A DNA stretch of 64,000 nucleotides from [Lactobacillus] rogosae (GTDB lineage Bacteria > Bacillota > Clostridia > Lachnospirales > Lachnospiraceae). The notes under the pieces were generated by a model that saw only the letters and a list, made by a program, of their open reading frames with translations, was not told where the DNA came from and did not search any database. A program made the position numbers and the translations under genes. Positions 43,859 to 53,930 of the stretch are shown here, in pieces. The stretch spans positions 62,001-126,000 of the forward strand of contig FONU01000003.1 of assembly GCA_900112995.1 (NCBI GenBank), written 5' to 3'. Each line of letters starts with the position of its first letter. Position 1 is the first letter of the stretch.

Positions 43859-45046
43859 ATGAGTAAGTTTATTTATATGGATAATGCGGCTACAACAGCA
43901 GTAAGACAGGAAGTTGTTGATGCTATGGTGCCTTATTTTACAGAATCATACGCTAATCCATCAAGTGTATATAGTTTTGCACAGAAGACTAAGAATGATA
44001 TGGAAGAAGCAAGAGAAACTATAGCTTCTATTCTCGGTGCGGCTAAGCCTAATGAAATATATTTTACAGGTGGCGGAAGCGAGTCTGATAACTGGGCATT
44101 AAAGGCAGCAGCAGAGGCATTTAAGTCAAAGGGTAATCACATTATTACAACTAAGATTGAACATCATGCAATTCTTCATACTTGCGAATGGCTTGAAAAG
44201 CACGGATATGAAGTGACATATCTTGATGTTGATGAATACGGAAAGGTTGACCCTATAGAATTCGAAGCGGCAATTAAAGATACAACAATACTTGCAAGCA
44301 TAATGTTTGCTAATAATGAAATCGGTACAGTTGAGCCAATCAAGGAACTAGGTGCAATTGCACATTCTAAGGGAGTGATATTCCACACAGATGCTGTACA
44401 GGCATTTGCACATATTCCTATTAATGTACAGGAAATGAATATTGATATGTTAAGCGCAAGCGGACATAAGTTCCACGGTCCTAAGGGAATTGGTTTCTTA
44501 TATGTAAGCAACAAGGTTAAGATTGGTTCATTTATTCACGGTGGTTCACAGGAGAGAAGCAGAAGAGCAGGAACTCACAATGTACCAGGTATTATCGGAA
44601 TGGCTAAGGCGGCAAGCATTGCCAATACTAATATGTCAGAGAATATTAAGAATATCTCAGCAATAAGAGATCACATTATTGACAGAGTGTTAGCAGAAAT
44701 TCCATATTCAAGAGTTAATGGTGACAGAACAGACAGACTTCCTGGAAATGTTCATTTCTGTTTCAGATTTATTGAGGGTGAATCAATGCTTATTATGCTT
44801 GATCAGAAGGGAATATGTGGTTCATCAGGTTCAGCCTGCACATCAGGTTCACTTGACCCATCACATGTTCTTCTTGCAATCGGACTTCCTCACGAGATAG
44901 CACACGGTTCATTAAGACTTTCACTTGGTGAAGATGCAACAATCGAAGATGCTGATTATGTTGTAGATGAATTAAAGGGTATCGTAGAAAGATTAAGAAG
45001 CATGTCTCCTTTATACGAAGATTTCGTAAAAGAGCAGGGAAAATAA
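43859..45046 (+). CDS. Cysteine desulfurase, NifS/IscS family
   Basis: The 395-residue PLP enzyme takes sulfur from cysteine to form a persulfide. Visible are MDNAATTAVR at the N-terminus, TKIEHHAILHTCEW, HTDAVQAFAHIPINV, the PLP lysine in SASGHKFHGPKG, and the sulfur-carrying cysteine in SSGSACTSGSLDPSHVL. It is of the group I (IscS/NifS) length. Its neighbour mnmA is the likely sulfur acceptor for tRNA thiolation; no iscU or suf gene is near. GCGGAGGA lies 8 nt before the ATG. Its own perfect promoter and a terminator make it a single-gene unit. Confidence 0.95.
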   Translation: MSKFIYMDNAATTAVRQEVVDAMVPYFTESYANPSSVYSFAQKTKNDMEEARETIASILGAAKPNEIYFTGGGSESDNWALKAAAEAFKSKGNHIITTKIEHHAILHTCEWLEKHGYEVTYLDVDEYGKVDPIEFEAAIKDTTILASIMFANNEIGTVEPIKELGAIAHSKGVIFHTDAVQAFAHIPINVQEMNIDMLSASGHKFHGPKGIGFLYVSNKVKIGSFIHGGSQERSRRAGTHNVPGIIGMAKAASIANTNMSENIKNISAIRDHIIDRVLAEIPYSRVNGDRTDRLPGNVHFCFRFIEGESMLIMLDQKGICGSSGSACTSGSLDPSHVLLAIGLPHEIAHGSLRLSLGEDATIEDADYVVDELKGIVERLRSMSPLYEDFVKEQGK

Positions 45047-45086
45047 TAATATAATGTGTATGGTTTAATGTATACTTGTTGCAGCT

Positions 45087-45126
45087 GCAGTTGTCAGGAT
45101 AATCTGATAGCTGCGGCTTTTTTATG
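45087..45126 (+). terminator. Intrinsic terminator of the desulfurase gene
   Basis: GCAGTTGTCAG (45087-45097) pairs with CTGATAGCTGC (45104-45114) with two G-U pairs, then GGCTTTTTTATG. Confidence 0.85.
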
Positions 45127-45250
45127 TAATAGGAAATTCCAATAGAATTCCCTATTACATAAAAGGCACTATATGCCGATTATGCACACTCGCACGAAGA
45201 TGTATTTTATCGCAAGCGACCGTGCTCGGTGCAGGAATGTGTTTTTACAT
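45121..45250. repeat. Intergenic palindromic element, family B, copy 2
   Basis: It begins in the T-tract of the preceding terminator with a 19 bp hairpin (45121-45139 with 45145-45163, one mismatch). A 44 nt block follows at 45161-45204, 41 of 44 identical to 13724-13767, and then a weaker related tail to about 45250. The block opens with a GGCA/TGCC hairpin. The remaining gap to lrgA (45251-45404) shows only a TTTGTGC / GCACAAA inverted pair. Confidence 0.75.
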
Positions 45251-45404
45251 ATTCTTTTTTATATGTGTTATTGTATTTTTTGTGTATTTCTGGCGGATAC
45301 ACTTGATATATATAACGAGGCAGAGATATAATAGTTGGCGAATTTGTGCACTGGACCGTTCAAATATATATGAAATAAGAGCACAAAAGAAAAGAGGTTT
45401 ATTT

Positions 45405-45770
45405 ATGAAGTATCTTAAACAGTTTTTGATTATTCTTGTAATCTCGTTAGTGGGTGAATTGATGAATAAGTTCATACCACTTCCAGTACCGGCAAGTATC
45501 TATGGTATGGTTATCTTATTTGCTGGTCTTCTTACAGGATTGATTAAGCTTGACGCAGTTAAGGAAGCAGGACGATTTCTTATAGAAATTATGCCTGTAA
45601 TGTTTATTCCTGCAGGAGTAGGTCTTATATCATCATGGCTTAATTTAAAGCCGATATTAGTTCCGATATGCATAATAACAGTTGCAACAATATTTACTGT
45701 TATGGGTGTAAGCGGACACGTTACACAGTTTATTGTAAGACGTACTAAGAGAGGGGATAATAATGAATAG
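45405..45770 (+). CDS. lrgA: LrgA/CidA-family membrane protein
   Basis: This 121-residue protein has four membrane segments and belongs to the holin-like LrgA/CidA family (GELMNKFIPLPVPASIYGMVILF and FIPAGVGLI). With LrgB it forms a two-part system first described as a control on murein hydrolases and, in Bacillus subtilis, shown to act as a pyruvate facilitator (PftA/PftB). The latter would fit a fermenter with L-lactate dehydrogenase. The ATG at 45405 follows AAAGAGG by 7 nt; a longer frame from 45222 runs into the family B repeat and is rejected. Confidence 0.92.
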   Translation: MKYLKQFLIILVISLVGELMNKFIPLPVPASIYGMVILFAGLLTGLIKLDAVKEAGRFLIEIMPVMFIPAGVGLISSWLNLKPILVPICIITVATIFTVMGVSGHVTQFIVRRTKRGDNNE

Positions 45771-46455
45771 TTTTTTTCTTGATTCAGCATTTGCGGGAGT
45801 AGCAATAAGTCTTATCGCATATATGGCAGGAACATTTCTTAAAAAGAAGTTAAAGCTGGGATTGTTTAATCCACTGCTTATATCTATAATTGTAACTATG
45901 GTTGTATTAATAATTGGTAAAGTTGATTATGAAAGCTATAATGCCGGTGCGAAGTATCTTAGCTGGCTTTTGACACCAGCCACGGTGTGTCTTGCCATTC
46001 CTCTTTATGAGCAGTTCGAGCTTTTAAAAAGTAATTGTGCGGCAATTATATTAGGAATAGCATCGGGAGTTGTCACAAGCCTTGTTACAGTGCTTGTATT
46101 ATCGGTGGTTTTTGGACTTACCCACGAGCAATATGTAACATTGCTTCCAAAGTCAATTACAACTGCAATTGGTATGGGTGTATCAGAAGAACTTGGCGGA
46201 TATGTAACGATTACAGTTGCAGTTATTGTTGTAACCGGAGTAATTGGCAATATATTAGCAGAATTTATATGTAAAGTATTCAGAATTACAGACCCGATAG
46301 CTAAAGGTGTTGCGATAGGAACATCTGCACACGCTGTAGGAACAGCTAAAGCTATTGAAATGGGAGAGATAGAAGGTGCTATGAGCAGTCTTTCAATTGC
46401 TGTTGCAGGTATACTTACAGTAGTTGGTGCAAGTGTATTTGCGAACTTCTTATAA
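45763..46455 (+). CDS. lrgB: LrgB/CidB-family membrane protein
   Basis: This 230-residue membrane protein belongs to the LrgB family, with [39 protein letters not shown] and [17 protein letters not shown] as its conserved blocks. It overlaps lrgA by 8 bp, so the two are translationally coupled. It ends 100 bp before the next gene, with only a weak hairpin (ACACACAG 46473-46480 with CTGTGTGT 46505-46512, no T-tract) in the gap. Confidence 0.93.
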   Translation: MNSFFLDSAFAGVAISLIAYMAGTFLKKKLKLGLFNPLLISIIVTMVVLIIGKVDYESYNAGAKYLSWLLTPATVCLAIPLYEQFELLKSNCAAIILGIASGVVTSLVTVLVLSVVFGLTHEQYVTLLPKSITTAIGMGVSEELGGYVTITVAVIVVTGVIGNILAEFICKVFRITDPIAKGVAIGTSAHAVGTAKAIEMGEIEGAMSSLSIAVAGILTVVGASVFANFL

Positions 46456-46554
46456 AAGAATAAGAAGTTGTGACACACAGGTTTCAAAATATTGAAGATT
46501 ATTTCTGTGTGTGAAAAAATTTTATATATATAATAATGAGAATGGAGGATAAAT

Positions 46555-47127
46555 ATGATTATTACAATTGCAAGACAGTGTGGATGTATGGGTGATGAGA
46601 TAGGTCAGAGACTTGCTGATGAGTATGGACTTACATTTTATAATAAGGAACATATTGTTAAGCTTGCTAAGGAAAAAGGGATATATGATAAATTCCCTTA
46701 TTTCTTCTCCGAGATACCGGTAAATGCTTTAATGCATTCTATAAGCAGTGACGAGAACAATGTACTGCTTAGCGAGGCAAGAAAAGCCCTTTATCCAATA
46801 ATAGGTGACGGTGATTGTGTGATAATAGGCAGGGGAGCTAATTACGCATTTTCTGACAGACCAGACAAGGTAAGCGTATTCTTAAGCGGAGATAAGGCTG
46901 AGAGAATTAAGCATATAGCAGATGTCCATAATATTTCTGAAAGAAAGGCGAAGGTTGTTGTTAATGAAACTGACAGCAGGAGAGCAGAGTTTCATAAATA
47001 TTGTTCTGATCAGGAATGGGGAAATGCGGCATATTACGATATGTGTATAGATGAAACAAGAATTGGTGCTGACGGAGTTGTCGGAATTATAAAAGAATAT
47101 ATAAACAATTGTATGTTTGACAAATAA
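46555..47127 (+). CDS. Cytidylate-kinase-like family protein
   Basis: The 190-residue protein matches the cytidylate-kinase-like group common in Clostridia and distinct from true Cmk. It starts [29 protein letters not shown]. The usual phosphate loop of this group, roughly GRQYGSGGREIG, reads [12 protein letters not shown] here, with no GKS lysine. [23 protein letters not shown] and [15 protein letters not shown] match conserved parts of the family. The substrate is not established. GGAGG precedes the ATG. It is likely a single-gene unit. Confidence 0.82.
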   Translation: MIITIARQCGCMGDEIGQRLADEYGLTFYNKEHIVKLAKEKGIYDKFPYFFSEIPVNALMHSISSDENNVLLSEARKALYPIIGDGDCVIIGRGANYAFSDRPDKVSVFLSGDKAERIKHIADVHNISERKAKVVVNETDSRRAEFHKYCSDQEWGNAAYYDMCIDETRIGADGVVGIIKEYINNCMFDK

Positions 47128-47303
47128 TTGCCAGACTGATATTATAGGAACATATTATCTTTGACACAATAGATAAAAATATACTAAATAAACAGATTAG
47201 TTCGGAAAGTGTGAATGAAGAAGTAAGATAACAGAGTGATAAGTCCTTCATATCTAAAGAAGTGTATACAGCTTATGAGGGCAGGCGTTAAAAGGGAGAT
47301 TGT

Positions 47304-48896
47304 ATGACATTAGAAATAATATTAGTAGCATTGGTGCTTATTATGTGTATTGCGGCAGACAAGTTTTCGGGAAGGTTCGGCATGCCTGCACTTATACTTT
47401 TTATAGGTATAGGTATGTTATTTGGATGCGATGGAATAGCTGGAATTGAATTTGACAATTTTACTATGACAGAATATATATGTAATATTGCACTTGGGTT
47501 TATTATGTTTTATGGTGGTTTTAATACTAAATGGAAGACTGCCAGACCTGTTGCTGTTAAAGCTGTTCTATTGTCTACCTGTGGCGTAATTCTTACAGCG
47601 GCATTTACAATGCTGTTCTGTTATTTTGTATTGAGATTTCCAATAGCGGAAAGCTTTCTTGTTGGAGCAGTTCTGTCAGCAACAGATGCGGCGAGTGTAT
47701 TTGCAATATTAAGACGTAAGAAGCTTAATTTAAAAGATGGTGTTGCTTCGCTTTTAGAGATAGAGAGTGGTAGTAATGACCCTATTGCTTATATGCTTAC
47801 TGTTATAGGAATATATATTCTTAATGGTGATAATCTTATAAAAGTTCCATACGTTATATTTGCACAGATTGTATATGGTGTGCTTATTGGCATAGGTCTT
47901 GCGGTGGCTGCCATATATGTTCTTACCAGGACGGATATAATTGTAAATGGACTTGATACTATATTTATTCTTGCTGTTGTGCTTTTAGGCTTAGGACTTT
48001 CACAGTTAGTCGGCGGCAATGAATTCTTATGTATATATCTTTTTGGCATTCTGCTTGGTAACAGCAGGATACGCAATAAAGGTAATATTGTTCCATTTTT
48101 TGATGGTGTAACAACACTGGCACAGATAGTTATATTCTTTATGCTTGGATTGTTATCCTACCCTCACAGATTTTTAACAATTATACCAATATCTATAGCA
48201 ATTGCGGTATTTCTTACATTTATAGCGAGACCGGCCGTAGTATTTGCGATACTTAAGCCGTTCAAATGCTCGGTACGTCAGTGCCTTTTAGTGTCGTGGG
48301 CAGGTCTTAGGGGAGCATCTTCAATAGTGTTCTCTATAGTGATTATGGCGGGCGGAAGCGTTATGTCAAAGGATTTGTTTAATATAGTGTTTATGATATC
48401 ACTTCTGTCAGTTGCAATTCAGGGAACGCTTCTTCCAGCAGTCTCAAGACGGTTGGATATGATTGATGAAACATCAGATGTACGTAAGACATTCAATGAT
48501 TATCAAGAAGAATCATCAATTACGCTTATGCGTATGTTCATACCTAAAGGTCATAATTGGGAGAATAAGCTTATAAGTGAAGTACATATGCCGACAGGTG
48601 CAATTGCACTTATGATAAAAAGAGGCAGGGAAACAATTATTACAAGAGGCAATACTAAGATATGCGGCGGGGATAATCTGATACTCAGTATTCCCGCATA
48701 TGAGAATGGTGATAATGATTCGCTTGAGGAGATTAACATAACTTCGGATAATAACTGGTGCAATAGAACAATACGCCAGTTGGATCTTCCAGAAAATCTT
48801 ATAATTGCCCTTGTAAAAAGAGGAGAAGAGAATATAATACCTATTGGCGATACACTTATACAGAATGGTGATGTTGTAGTGATATATCGCAGATAA
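47304..48896 (+). CDS. Potassium/proton antiporter, CPA1 NhaP2-like with TrkA-C domain
   Basis: The 530-residue protein has about twelve membrane segments of the cation/proton antiporter family (GVILTAAFTMLFCYFVLRF, LSATDAASVFAILRRKKLNLKDGVASLLEIESGSNDP with the ion-binding Asp residues). A cytoplasmic tail (about 400-530) has a TrkA-C-like fold repeated twice. That tail in NhaP2/CvrA and CPA1 relatives binds nucleotides or ions and gates export of K+. Ion specificity is inferred from this architecture. The interrupted potassium channel at 2931-3535 also had a TrkA-C-like tail. Confidence 0.9.
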   Translation: MTLEIILVALVLIMCIAADKFSGRFGMPALILFIGIGMLFGCDGIAGIEFDNFTMTEYICNIALGFIMFYGGFNTKWKTARPVAVKAVLLSTCGVILTAAFTMLFCYFVLRFPIAESFLVGAVLSATDAASVFAILRRKKLNLKDGVASLLEIESGSNDPIAYMLTVIGIYILNGDNLIKVPYVIFAQIVYGVLIGIGLAVAAIYVLTRTDIIVNGLDTIFILAVVLLGLGLSQLVGGNEFLCIYLFGILLGNSRIRNKGNIVPFFDGVTTLAQIVIFFMLGLLSYPHRFLTIIPISIAIAVFLTFIARPAVVFAILKPFKCSVRQCLLVSWAGLRGASSIVFSIVIMAGGSVMSKDLFNIVFMISLLSVAIQGTLLPAVSRRLDMIDETSDVRKTFNDYQEESSITLMRMFIPKGHNWENKLISEVHMPTGAIALMIKRGRETIITRGNTKICGGDNLILSIPAYENGDNDSLEEINITSDNNWCNRTIRQLDLPENLIIALVKRGEENIIPIGDTLIQNGDVVVIYRR

Positions 48897-48920
48897 TACA
48901 GGAAAGAGGTTGGTATTATT

Positions 48921-49592
48921 ATGATAACCAAGAAACAAATCCAGATGTCAGAAACATTTCTGAATAGTGCAGTTCTTGCGGTGTCAGGTGGATTTCAGGA
49001 TGCTTATACATATTTCACAAGAGATAAAGTATTCTCTAATGCACAGACAGGAAATGTTGTCCTTATGAGTCAGAATTTTATGACAGGAAATATAGTCGGT
49101 GGAATTAAGTATCTGTTTCCTTTCTTAGCATTCGGACTTGGAGTGTTTGTGACAGAACAGATTAATGCCAGATACAAGATGGCAAAGAAAATCCATTGGA
49201 GACAGTTAGTTCTTCTAATAGAAATTATAATACTTACAATTGTAGGTTTTATACCAGAGACTTTTAATATGGTGGCAACAATTATGGTGTCATTTTCGTG
49301 TGCTATGCAGGTTCAGGCATTCAGAAAAGTCAACGGCTTTGCATATGCAAGCACAATGTGCATAGGTAATTTAAGAAGTGGTACAGATGCACTTTCTGTA
49401 TTCGTAAGAGAAAGAAAAAAAGAGCAGTTATTTAAAGCAATTCATTATTTTGGAATTATATTTTTCTTTGCACTTGGTGCAGGAATAGGCGGTAATTTAT
49501 CAGAAACATTTGGAATACATACAATATGGGTATCATCAGTTATACTTATGGTAAGTATGGTGCTTATGTGGTATGAAAAGTTCAGAATTTAG
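48921..49592 (+). CDS. DUF1275 (YoaK-like) membrane protein
   Basis: The 223-residue protein has about six membrane segments and carries DUF1275 features: AVSGGFQDAYTYFTRDKVFSNAQTGNVVLM near the N-terminus and FRKVNGFAYASTMCIGNLRSGTDAL in the middle. The family is widespread and its function is unknown. It lies 24 bp after the antiporter and 10 bp before the helicase gene, so the three may be one transcript. Confidence 0.9.
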   Translation: MITKKQIQMSETFLNSAVLAVSGGFQDAYTYFTRDKVFSNAQTGNVVLMSQNFMTGNIVGGIKYLFPFLAFGLGVFVTEQINARYKMAKKIHWRQLVLLIEIIILTIVGFIPETFNMVATIMVSFSCAMQVQAFRKVNGFAYASTMCIGNLRSGTDALSVFVRERKKEQLFKAIHYFGIIFFFALGAGIGGNLSETFGIHTIWVSSVILMVSMVLMWYEKFRI

Positions 49593-49602
49593 GAGAATTT
49601 GA

Positions 49603-51432
49603 TTGAAATATAGTAAAGAACAGCAGGAAGCCATTAACACAATTGATGGACAGGTGTGTATCATATCTGTTGCAGGTTCAGGAAAGACATCGGTTATAGT
49701 GGCAAGGGCTAATAATATAATTAAATCAGGTGTCAGACCATATAGAATACTGGTACTTACATTTTCCAAGGCTGCGGCAGTGCAGATGGCAGACAGGTAT
49801 AAAATGCAGTATGGCAGTGATGGCATAAGATTTTCAACTATACATTCCCTGTGTTATTCGGTACTTGCAAGAGCATATAATCTGAAGGCTGAAGATATAT
49901 TATCGGAAGCCGGAAGATTAAAGTTCTTTACTGAATTTCACAGACAGCTTTTATATAAGAGAGTATCAGGGGTTCCTGATGATTTTGATGAGTATTATAG
50001 AAAATGTAATGAATACATAAATAGTATGGCGGTCGGTACGGCTGACATTCAGGACAGTAAAAGCAGTTCTAAGGCATATCTTGAGATAACTTTTTCCCAG
50101 TATAAGGAATTTAAAAAGAATAATAAGAAGCTTGATTTTGACGATATGATATTATATTGTCACAAATGCTTAAGCTCTAATAAGCAGGAGCTGGAATACT
50201 GGCAGGGAATATTTGACTATATAATGGTTGATGAGTTTCAGGATACAGGCACATTGCAGGCAGAGATTATATATATGGTTGCTGATTTAAGGAAAAATGT
50301 GTGTGTAGTTGGAGATGATGACCAGTCAATATATGGTTTCAGAGGAGCTGACAGCTCAATATTTAAGGAATTCTCAAGAAAATATCCTGGGTCTGTACAG
50401 ATAATTCTGGGTACTAATTACAGAAGTCTTCCATATATAATAGAAGGTGCTGACAAAGTAATAAGAAATAATGAAAACAGAATTGCCAAAAATATGTCAG
50501 CATACAGGCAGGGTGAGGGAAAAGTGCACATAAGACAGACCGCATCTTATGGCAGGCAGGCAGATATGGCAGTGTCACTTATTAATGACTATGTAAAGAC
50601 AGGCGGACATTTAAGCGATATTGCAATACTTTACAGGGTGAAGAAAGAGGCCTCGGTGCTTGTCAATACATTAGAAACGATAGGTATGCCATTTTTTACA
50701 AGGGATAATGTGGATGATATTCATCTTGGCATATGTTTTTACGATATGCTTGCATATTACAGGCTTTCAAGAGGTGTGCCGGAACAGACGGATCTTAGAC
50801 GGATAATTAACAGACCCAAAAGATATATAAGAAGCAACCTTGTGCACAATTGCGAATTTGACAGGAATAAAATATACGAAGCCTGTACAAAGAATGCCAG
50901 CAGACAGGATTGCTTAAGAATTAACGACACAATCAATGATATGTTTCTTGATTTCAGAAGTCTTTCGAGGATAGATAATCCGACACAGTTTATCAATTAT
51001 ATATACGATGATATGGGGTATGAAAATGACCTTTTTGAGTATGCAGAGTATACAGGACTTGACAGCGGGGATATCATTAACCAGTCAGAAGCTATGAAAA
51101 AGGAAGCACTGAAGTTTGATAATATGTCTGAATGGTACAGATATATAACTGACAGGGAATACAGGGTGAGAACGGATAAGAATGAAGGCGTGTATCTTAG
51201 CACATTTCACGGTGCTAAGGGACTTCAATGGAAGAAGGTTATAATAATATCAGCGAATGAACAGGTGACACCATATGCTTATATGGGGAAGGTTGATGAT
51301 TATGAGGAAGAACGCAGGCTATTTTATGTTGCTATGACAAGGGCAGAAGACGAGCTTGATATTATCTATATAGATGGCGGGTCAAGACACCAGAAGAGGT
51401 CAAGATATGTGCAGGAGCTTATAACAGTATAA
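49603..51432 (+). CDS. UvrD/PcrA-type superfamily 1 DNA helicase
   Basis: The 609-residue ATPase has helicase motifs in order: Q-motif SKEQQEAIN, Walker A VAGSGKTS (about residues 22-29), motif Ia VLTFSKAAAVQMADRY, motif II VDEFQDT, motif III GDDDQSIYGFRGAD, motif IV TNYRS, motif V STFHGAKGLQW and motif VI VAMTRAEDEL. It is shorter than PcrA/UvrD (about 720-740), so it is a separate clade, not the housekeeping repair helicase. It starts with TTG, 6 nt after AGGAGA, an unusual start but supported because no ATG is near the Q-motif. Confidence 0.93.
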   Translation: MKYSKEQQEAINTIDGQVCIISVAGSGKTSVIVARANNIIKSGVRPYRILVLTFSKAAAVQMADRYKMQYGSDGIRFSTIHSLCYSVLARAYNLKAEDILSEAGRLKFFTEFHRQLLYKRVSGVPDDFDEYYRKCNEYINSMAVGTADIQDSKSSSKAYLEITFSQYKEFKKNNKKLDFDDMILYCHKCLSSNKQELEYWQGIFDYIMVDEFQDTGTLQAEIIYMVADLRKNVCVVGDDDQSIYGFRGADSSIFKEFSRKYPGSVQIILGTNYRSLPYIIEGADKVIRNNENRIAKNMSAYRQGEGKVHIRQTASYGRQADMAVSLINDYVKTGGHLSDIAILYRVKKEASVLVNTLETIGMPFFTRDNVDDIHLGICFYDMLAYYRLSRGVPEQTDLRRIINRPKRYIRSNLVHNCEFDRNKIYEACTKNASRQDCLRINDTINDMFLDFRSLSRIDNPTQFINYIYDDMGYENDLFEYAEYTGLDSGDIINQSEAMKKEALKFDNMSEWYRYITDREYRVRTDKNEGVYLSTFHGAKGLQWKKVIIISANEQVTPYAYMGKVDDYEEERRLFYVAMTRAEDELDIIYIDGGSRHQKRSRYVQELITV

Positions 51433-51547
51433 ATTTTAAAGTGTAAATTAAGTGTAAATTATCCTGTAAAATATTGCATTATTGTATATTTTAAGCCATA
51501 ATATATTACATTATCAGAAGTTCATATAATAATTGGGAGAAGTATTA

Positions 51548-52735
51548 ATGGAAAAAAGAGAGAAGAATAAAAATATAATTGTATTGGGTATAGTTATGGC
51601 AATAAGTCTTTCTGTAGCACTTAATATAGGGAATATATTTGGTGGTATAGGAACATTTTTTAAGATTCTGAATCCAATAATTCTAGGTTGTATGCTTGCG
51701 GTTATATTTAATGTGCCAATGGAAGCATTGTCAAGACAGTTAGAGAAGCTGTCAAAGAAAGTAAAGTTCTTAAGAAAAGAAAAGGCACGCAACGGGATAA
51801 GCCTAGTTGTGACAATAGTTATAGTTGTGCTTGTATTCGCTGTTATAATGTGGTCTATTATTCCGGATTTGATAGAGTCGATTACTGGATTTATAAAGAA
51901 TTTTGATAATAATGTAAATGTAGTGACTGATATTCTGGATAAATATGATGAACATCTTACGTTTATTAATGATTATGTTGAAAAGATTGACTGGAACAGC
52001 ATACTTAAAAAGTCTGGAGAGGTTGCCGGAGCATTTTTCCAGAGCATATTTACGGGTATTCCACAGATAGGTTCATCTTTGTTTAATCTTAGTATATCTG
52101 TGATAATTGCAGTGTATGTGCTTATGGATAAAAGACGCCTGCTTTCACAGACAGAAAGGCTTTTAGAAGCTGTATTTGGAAAGAAGGTATCTTCTAAGGT
52201 TACAGGTGTTACTAACCTTTTTGCACAGACTTATGCAAGTTTCCTTACAGGACAGTGCGTTGAGGCTTGTATACTTGCCGTGCTTATGTTTATTACACTT
52301 AGCATATGCAGAATGCCATATGCCGGACTTATAAGCATAATGGCGGCAGTGTTCCAGTTCGTTCCATACATAGGAACATTTTTAGCGTGTGTTGTTGGTG
52401 CATTTCTTGTGCTATTCACCAATCCGGTACTTACTATATGGTTTGTAATCGTATTTCAGATTGTTCAGTTTATCGAGGGACAGTTCATATATCCAAGGGT
52501 TGTAGGAAGCTCTGTAGGACTTCCGGCACTCTTTACATTAATGGCGGTGTTCTTAGGCGGCAAGTTCTTCGGCCTTCTCGGGATGATATTCTTTATTCCG
52601 CTCACATCGGTTATATACCAGCTCCTTAGAGATATGGTAAACAACCGCTTATCGTCAGATAAGGCTGGCAACAACACAACACCAGAAACAGGGAATGCGG
52701 ATACTTTGCAGGCAGATAGTGGTAGTGCAGAGTAG
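51548..52735 (+). CDS. AI-2E family (PerM/YtvI-like) transporter
   Basis: The 395-residue protein has about eight membrane segments and an N-terminal soluble loop, as in the AI-2E/UPF0118 family. QSIFTGIPQIGSSLFNL, AGLISIMAAVFQFVPYIGTFLACVVGAF and GQFIYPRVVGSSVGLPALFTLMAVFLGG are the conserved parts. Members export autoinducer-2, or act as Na+/H+ antiporters, so the name is only a family label. The ATG at 51548 follows GGGAGAAG. The C-terminus is a short polar tail rich in Asn, Thr and Asp. Confidence 0.9.
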   Translation: MEKREKNKNIIVLGIVMAISLSVALNIGNIFGGIGTFFKILNPIILGCMLAVIFNVPMEALSRQLEKLSKKVKFLRKEKARNGISLVVTIVIVVLVFAVIMWSIIPDLIESITGFIKNFDNNVNVVTDILDKYDEHLTFINDYVEKIDWNSILKKSGEVAGAFFQSIFTGIPQIGSSLFNLSISVIIAVYVLMDKRRLLSQTERLLEAVFGKKVSSKVTGVTNLFAQTYASFLTGQCVEACILAVLMFITLSICRMPYAGLISIMAAVFQFVPYIGTFLACVVGAFLVLFTNPVLTIWFVIVFQIVQFIEGQFIYPRVVGSSVGLPALFTLMAVFLGGKFFGLLGMIFFIPLTSVIYQLLRDMVNNRLSSDKAGNNTTPETGNADTLQADSGSAE

Positions 52736-52830
52736 TTGTAACTCTGATTTTAAATCTTCATAAATAACGTTATAATTGATAAAAATGCGGTGGATTGTTC
52801 TGCTGTATGATTAATAACGGGGTAATAATT

Positions 52831-52881
52831 AACCTGCTGTAATATATGTATTATAATATACATTTATTACAGCAGGTTTTT
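52831..52881. terminator. Bidirectional terminator between AI-2E and ldh genes
   Basis: AACCTGCTGTAATA (52831-52844) pairs perfectly with TATTACAGCAGGTT (52865-52878), then TTTT on the plus strand. On the minus strand the arm is followed by AATTATTA. It fits two convergent genes. Confidence 0.88.
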
Positions 52882-52903
52882 AATAAAATCTGTTTATAAT
52901 CTT

Positions 52904-53848
52904 TTAGATATAATCTTTTGCAATATCTTTAAGAATATTGGCAGAGTCTTTTAATTTTGTAAGCTCCTCATCATTCAATTCAATAGGAATTACCTTCTGT
53001 ACGCCGGTTTCATCGACGACAGCAGGAATACTAAGGACAACATCATTAAGTCCGTATTCGCCTGTCATAAGGCTTGATACTGGAAGAATGGATTTCTCAT
53101 TACGAACGATTGCCTCGCATATTCTTTTGACAGCCATTGCAATTCCGTAGTATGTGGCATGTTTTCTTTCAATAATTTCATAAGCACTGTTTCTGACATT
53201 TTCAAATATCTTCTTCATAGACTGCTCGTGGTTGAAGTGACCACGAAGCTCGCAGAAGTCATTAACCTTAAGACCGCCTATTCTTGCATTGCTCCAGGCA
53301 GCAAGCTCGCTGTCGCCGTGTTCACCAATAATAAATGCGTGAACGCTTCGGCTGTCAACGTCAAGATGTTCACCAAGCAGATATTTGAAACGGCCTGTAT
53401 CAAGTACAGTTCCGGAACCAATTACCCTGTTAGATGGATAACCAGATTCTTTAAGTGCAATAAGTGTAAGAATATCTACAGGGTTAGATACAATAAGAAG
53501 AATTCCACCAAAATCACGTTTCTTGATTTCGCCAACAATTGATTTCATAATAGCCGCATTTTTCTTGATAAGGTCAAGTCTTGTTTCATCAGGCTTCTGG
53601 TTAGCGCCAGCAGTTATAACAATAATTGCGGCATCAGTAATATCATCATAATTACCAGCATATATCTGCATAGGTCTTGCAAATGATATGCCGTGGCTTA
53701 TATCCATAGCTTCACCTTCGGCTCTTTTTGTATCTGCATCAATAAGAACCATTTCTGAGAACAGACCACTCTGCATAAGTGCAAATGCAGATGATGAACC
53801 AACAAAACCACAGCCAATTACAGCAACTTTTCTACTATTTACTTTCAT
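52904..53848 (-). CDS. ldh: L-lactate dehydrogenase
   Basis: The 314-residue enzyme reduces pyruvate to lactate with NADH. The dinucleotide fold is VIGCGFVGSSSAFALMQSG, with LIDAD after it for NADH choice. The substrate loop reads GANQKPDETRLD: Gln at the position that is Arg in malate dehydrogenase indicates lactate rather than malate. The catalytic histidine is in IIGEHGDSE. GAGGT lies before the start. A Rex-like operator overlaps the promoter, so NADH level probably controls expression. Confidence 0.96.
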   Translation of the reverse strand: MKVNSRKVAVIGCGFVGSSSAFALMQSGLFSEMVLIDADTKRAEGEAMDISHGISFARPMQIYAGNYDDITDAAIIVITAGANQKPDETRLDLIKKNAAIMKSIVGEIKKRDFGGILLIVSNPVDILTLIALKESGYPSNRVIGSGTVLDTGRFKYLLGEHLDVDSRSVHAFIIGEHGDSELAAWSNARIGGLKVNDFCELRGHFNHEQSMKKIFENVRNSAYEIIERKHATYYGIAMAVKRICEAIVRNEKSILPVSSLMTGEYGLNDVVLSIPAVVDETGVQKVIPIELNDEELTKLKDSANILKDIAKDYI

Positions 53849-53930
53849 AATTATACCTCATTTCTTATACAGCCGGATAATATAATGTCCAGTTAAGCTG
53901 GAATTATTGAACGGTATTCGTCTGTATATA

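Noticed and set aside
45379-45394. A 16 bp match (GAGCACAAAAGAAAAG) to 43599-43614
   Set aside because: Purine-rich and low in complexity; similarity does not extend beyond it, so chance is a sufficient explanation.
45222-45404. A 61-residue extension of LrgA
   Set aside because: It starts inside the family B repeat; LrgA homologues begin at about the ATG at 45405, which has AAAGAGG upstream.
46473-46512. Terminator after lrgB
   Set aside because: The 8 bp stem is followed by GAAAAAATTTT rather than a T-tract, so it is at most a weak hairpin.
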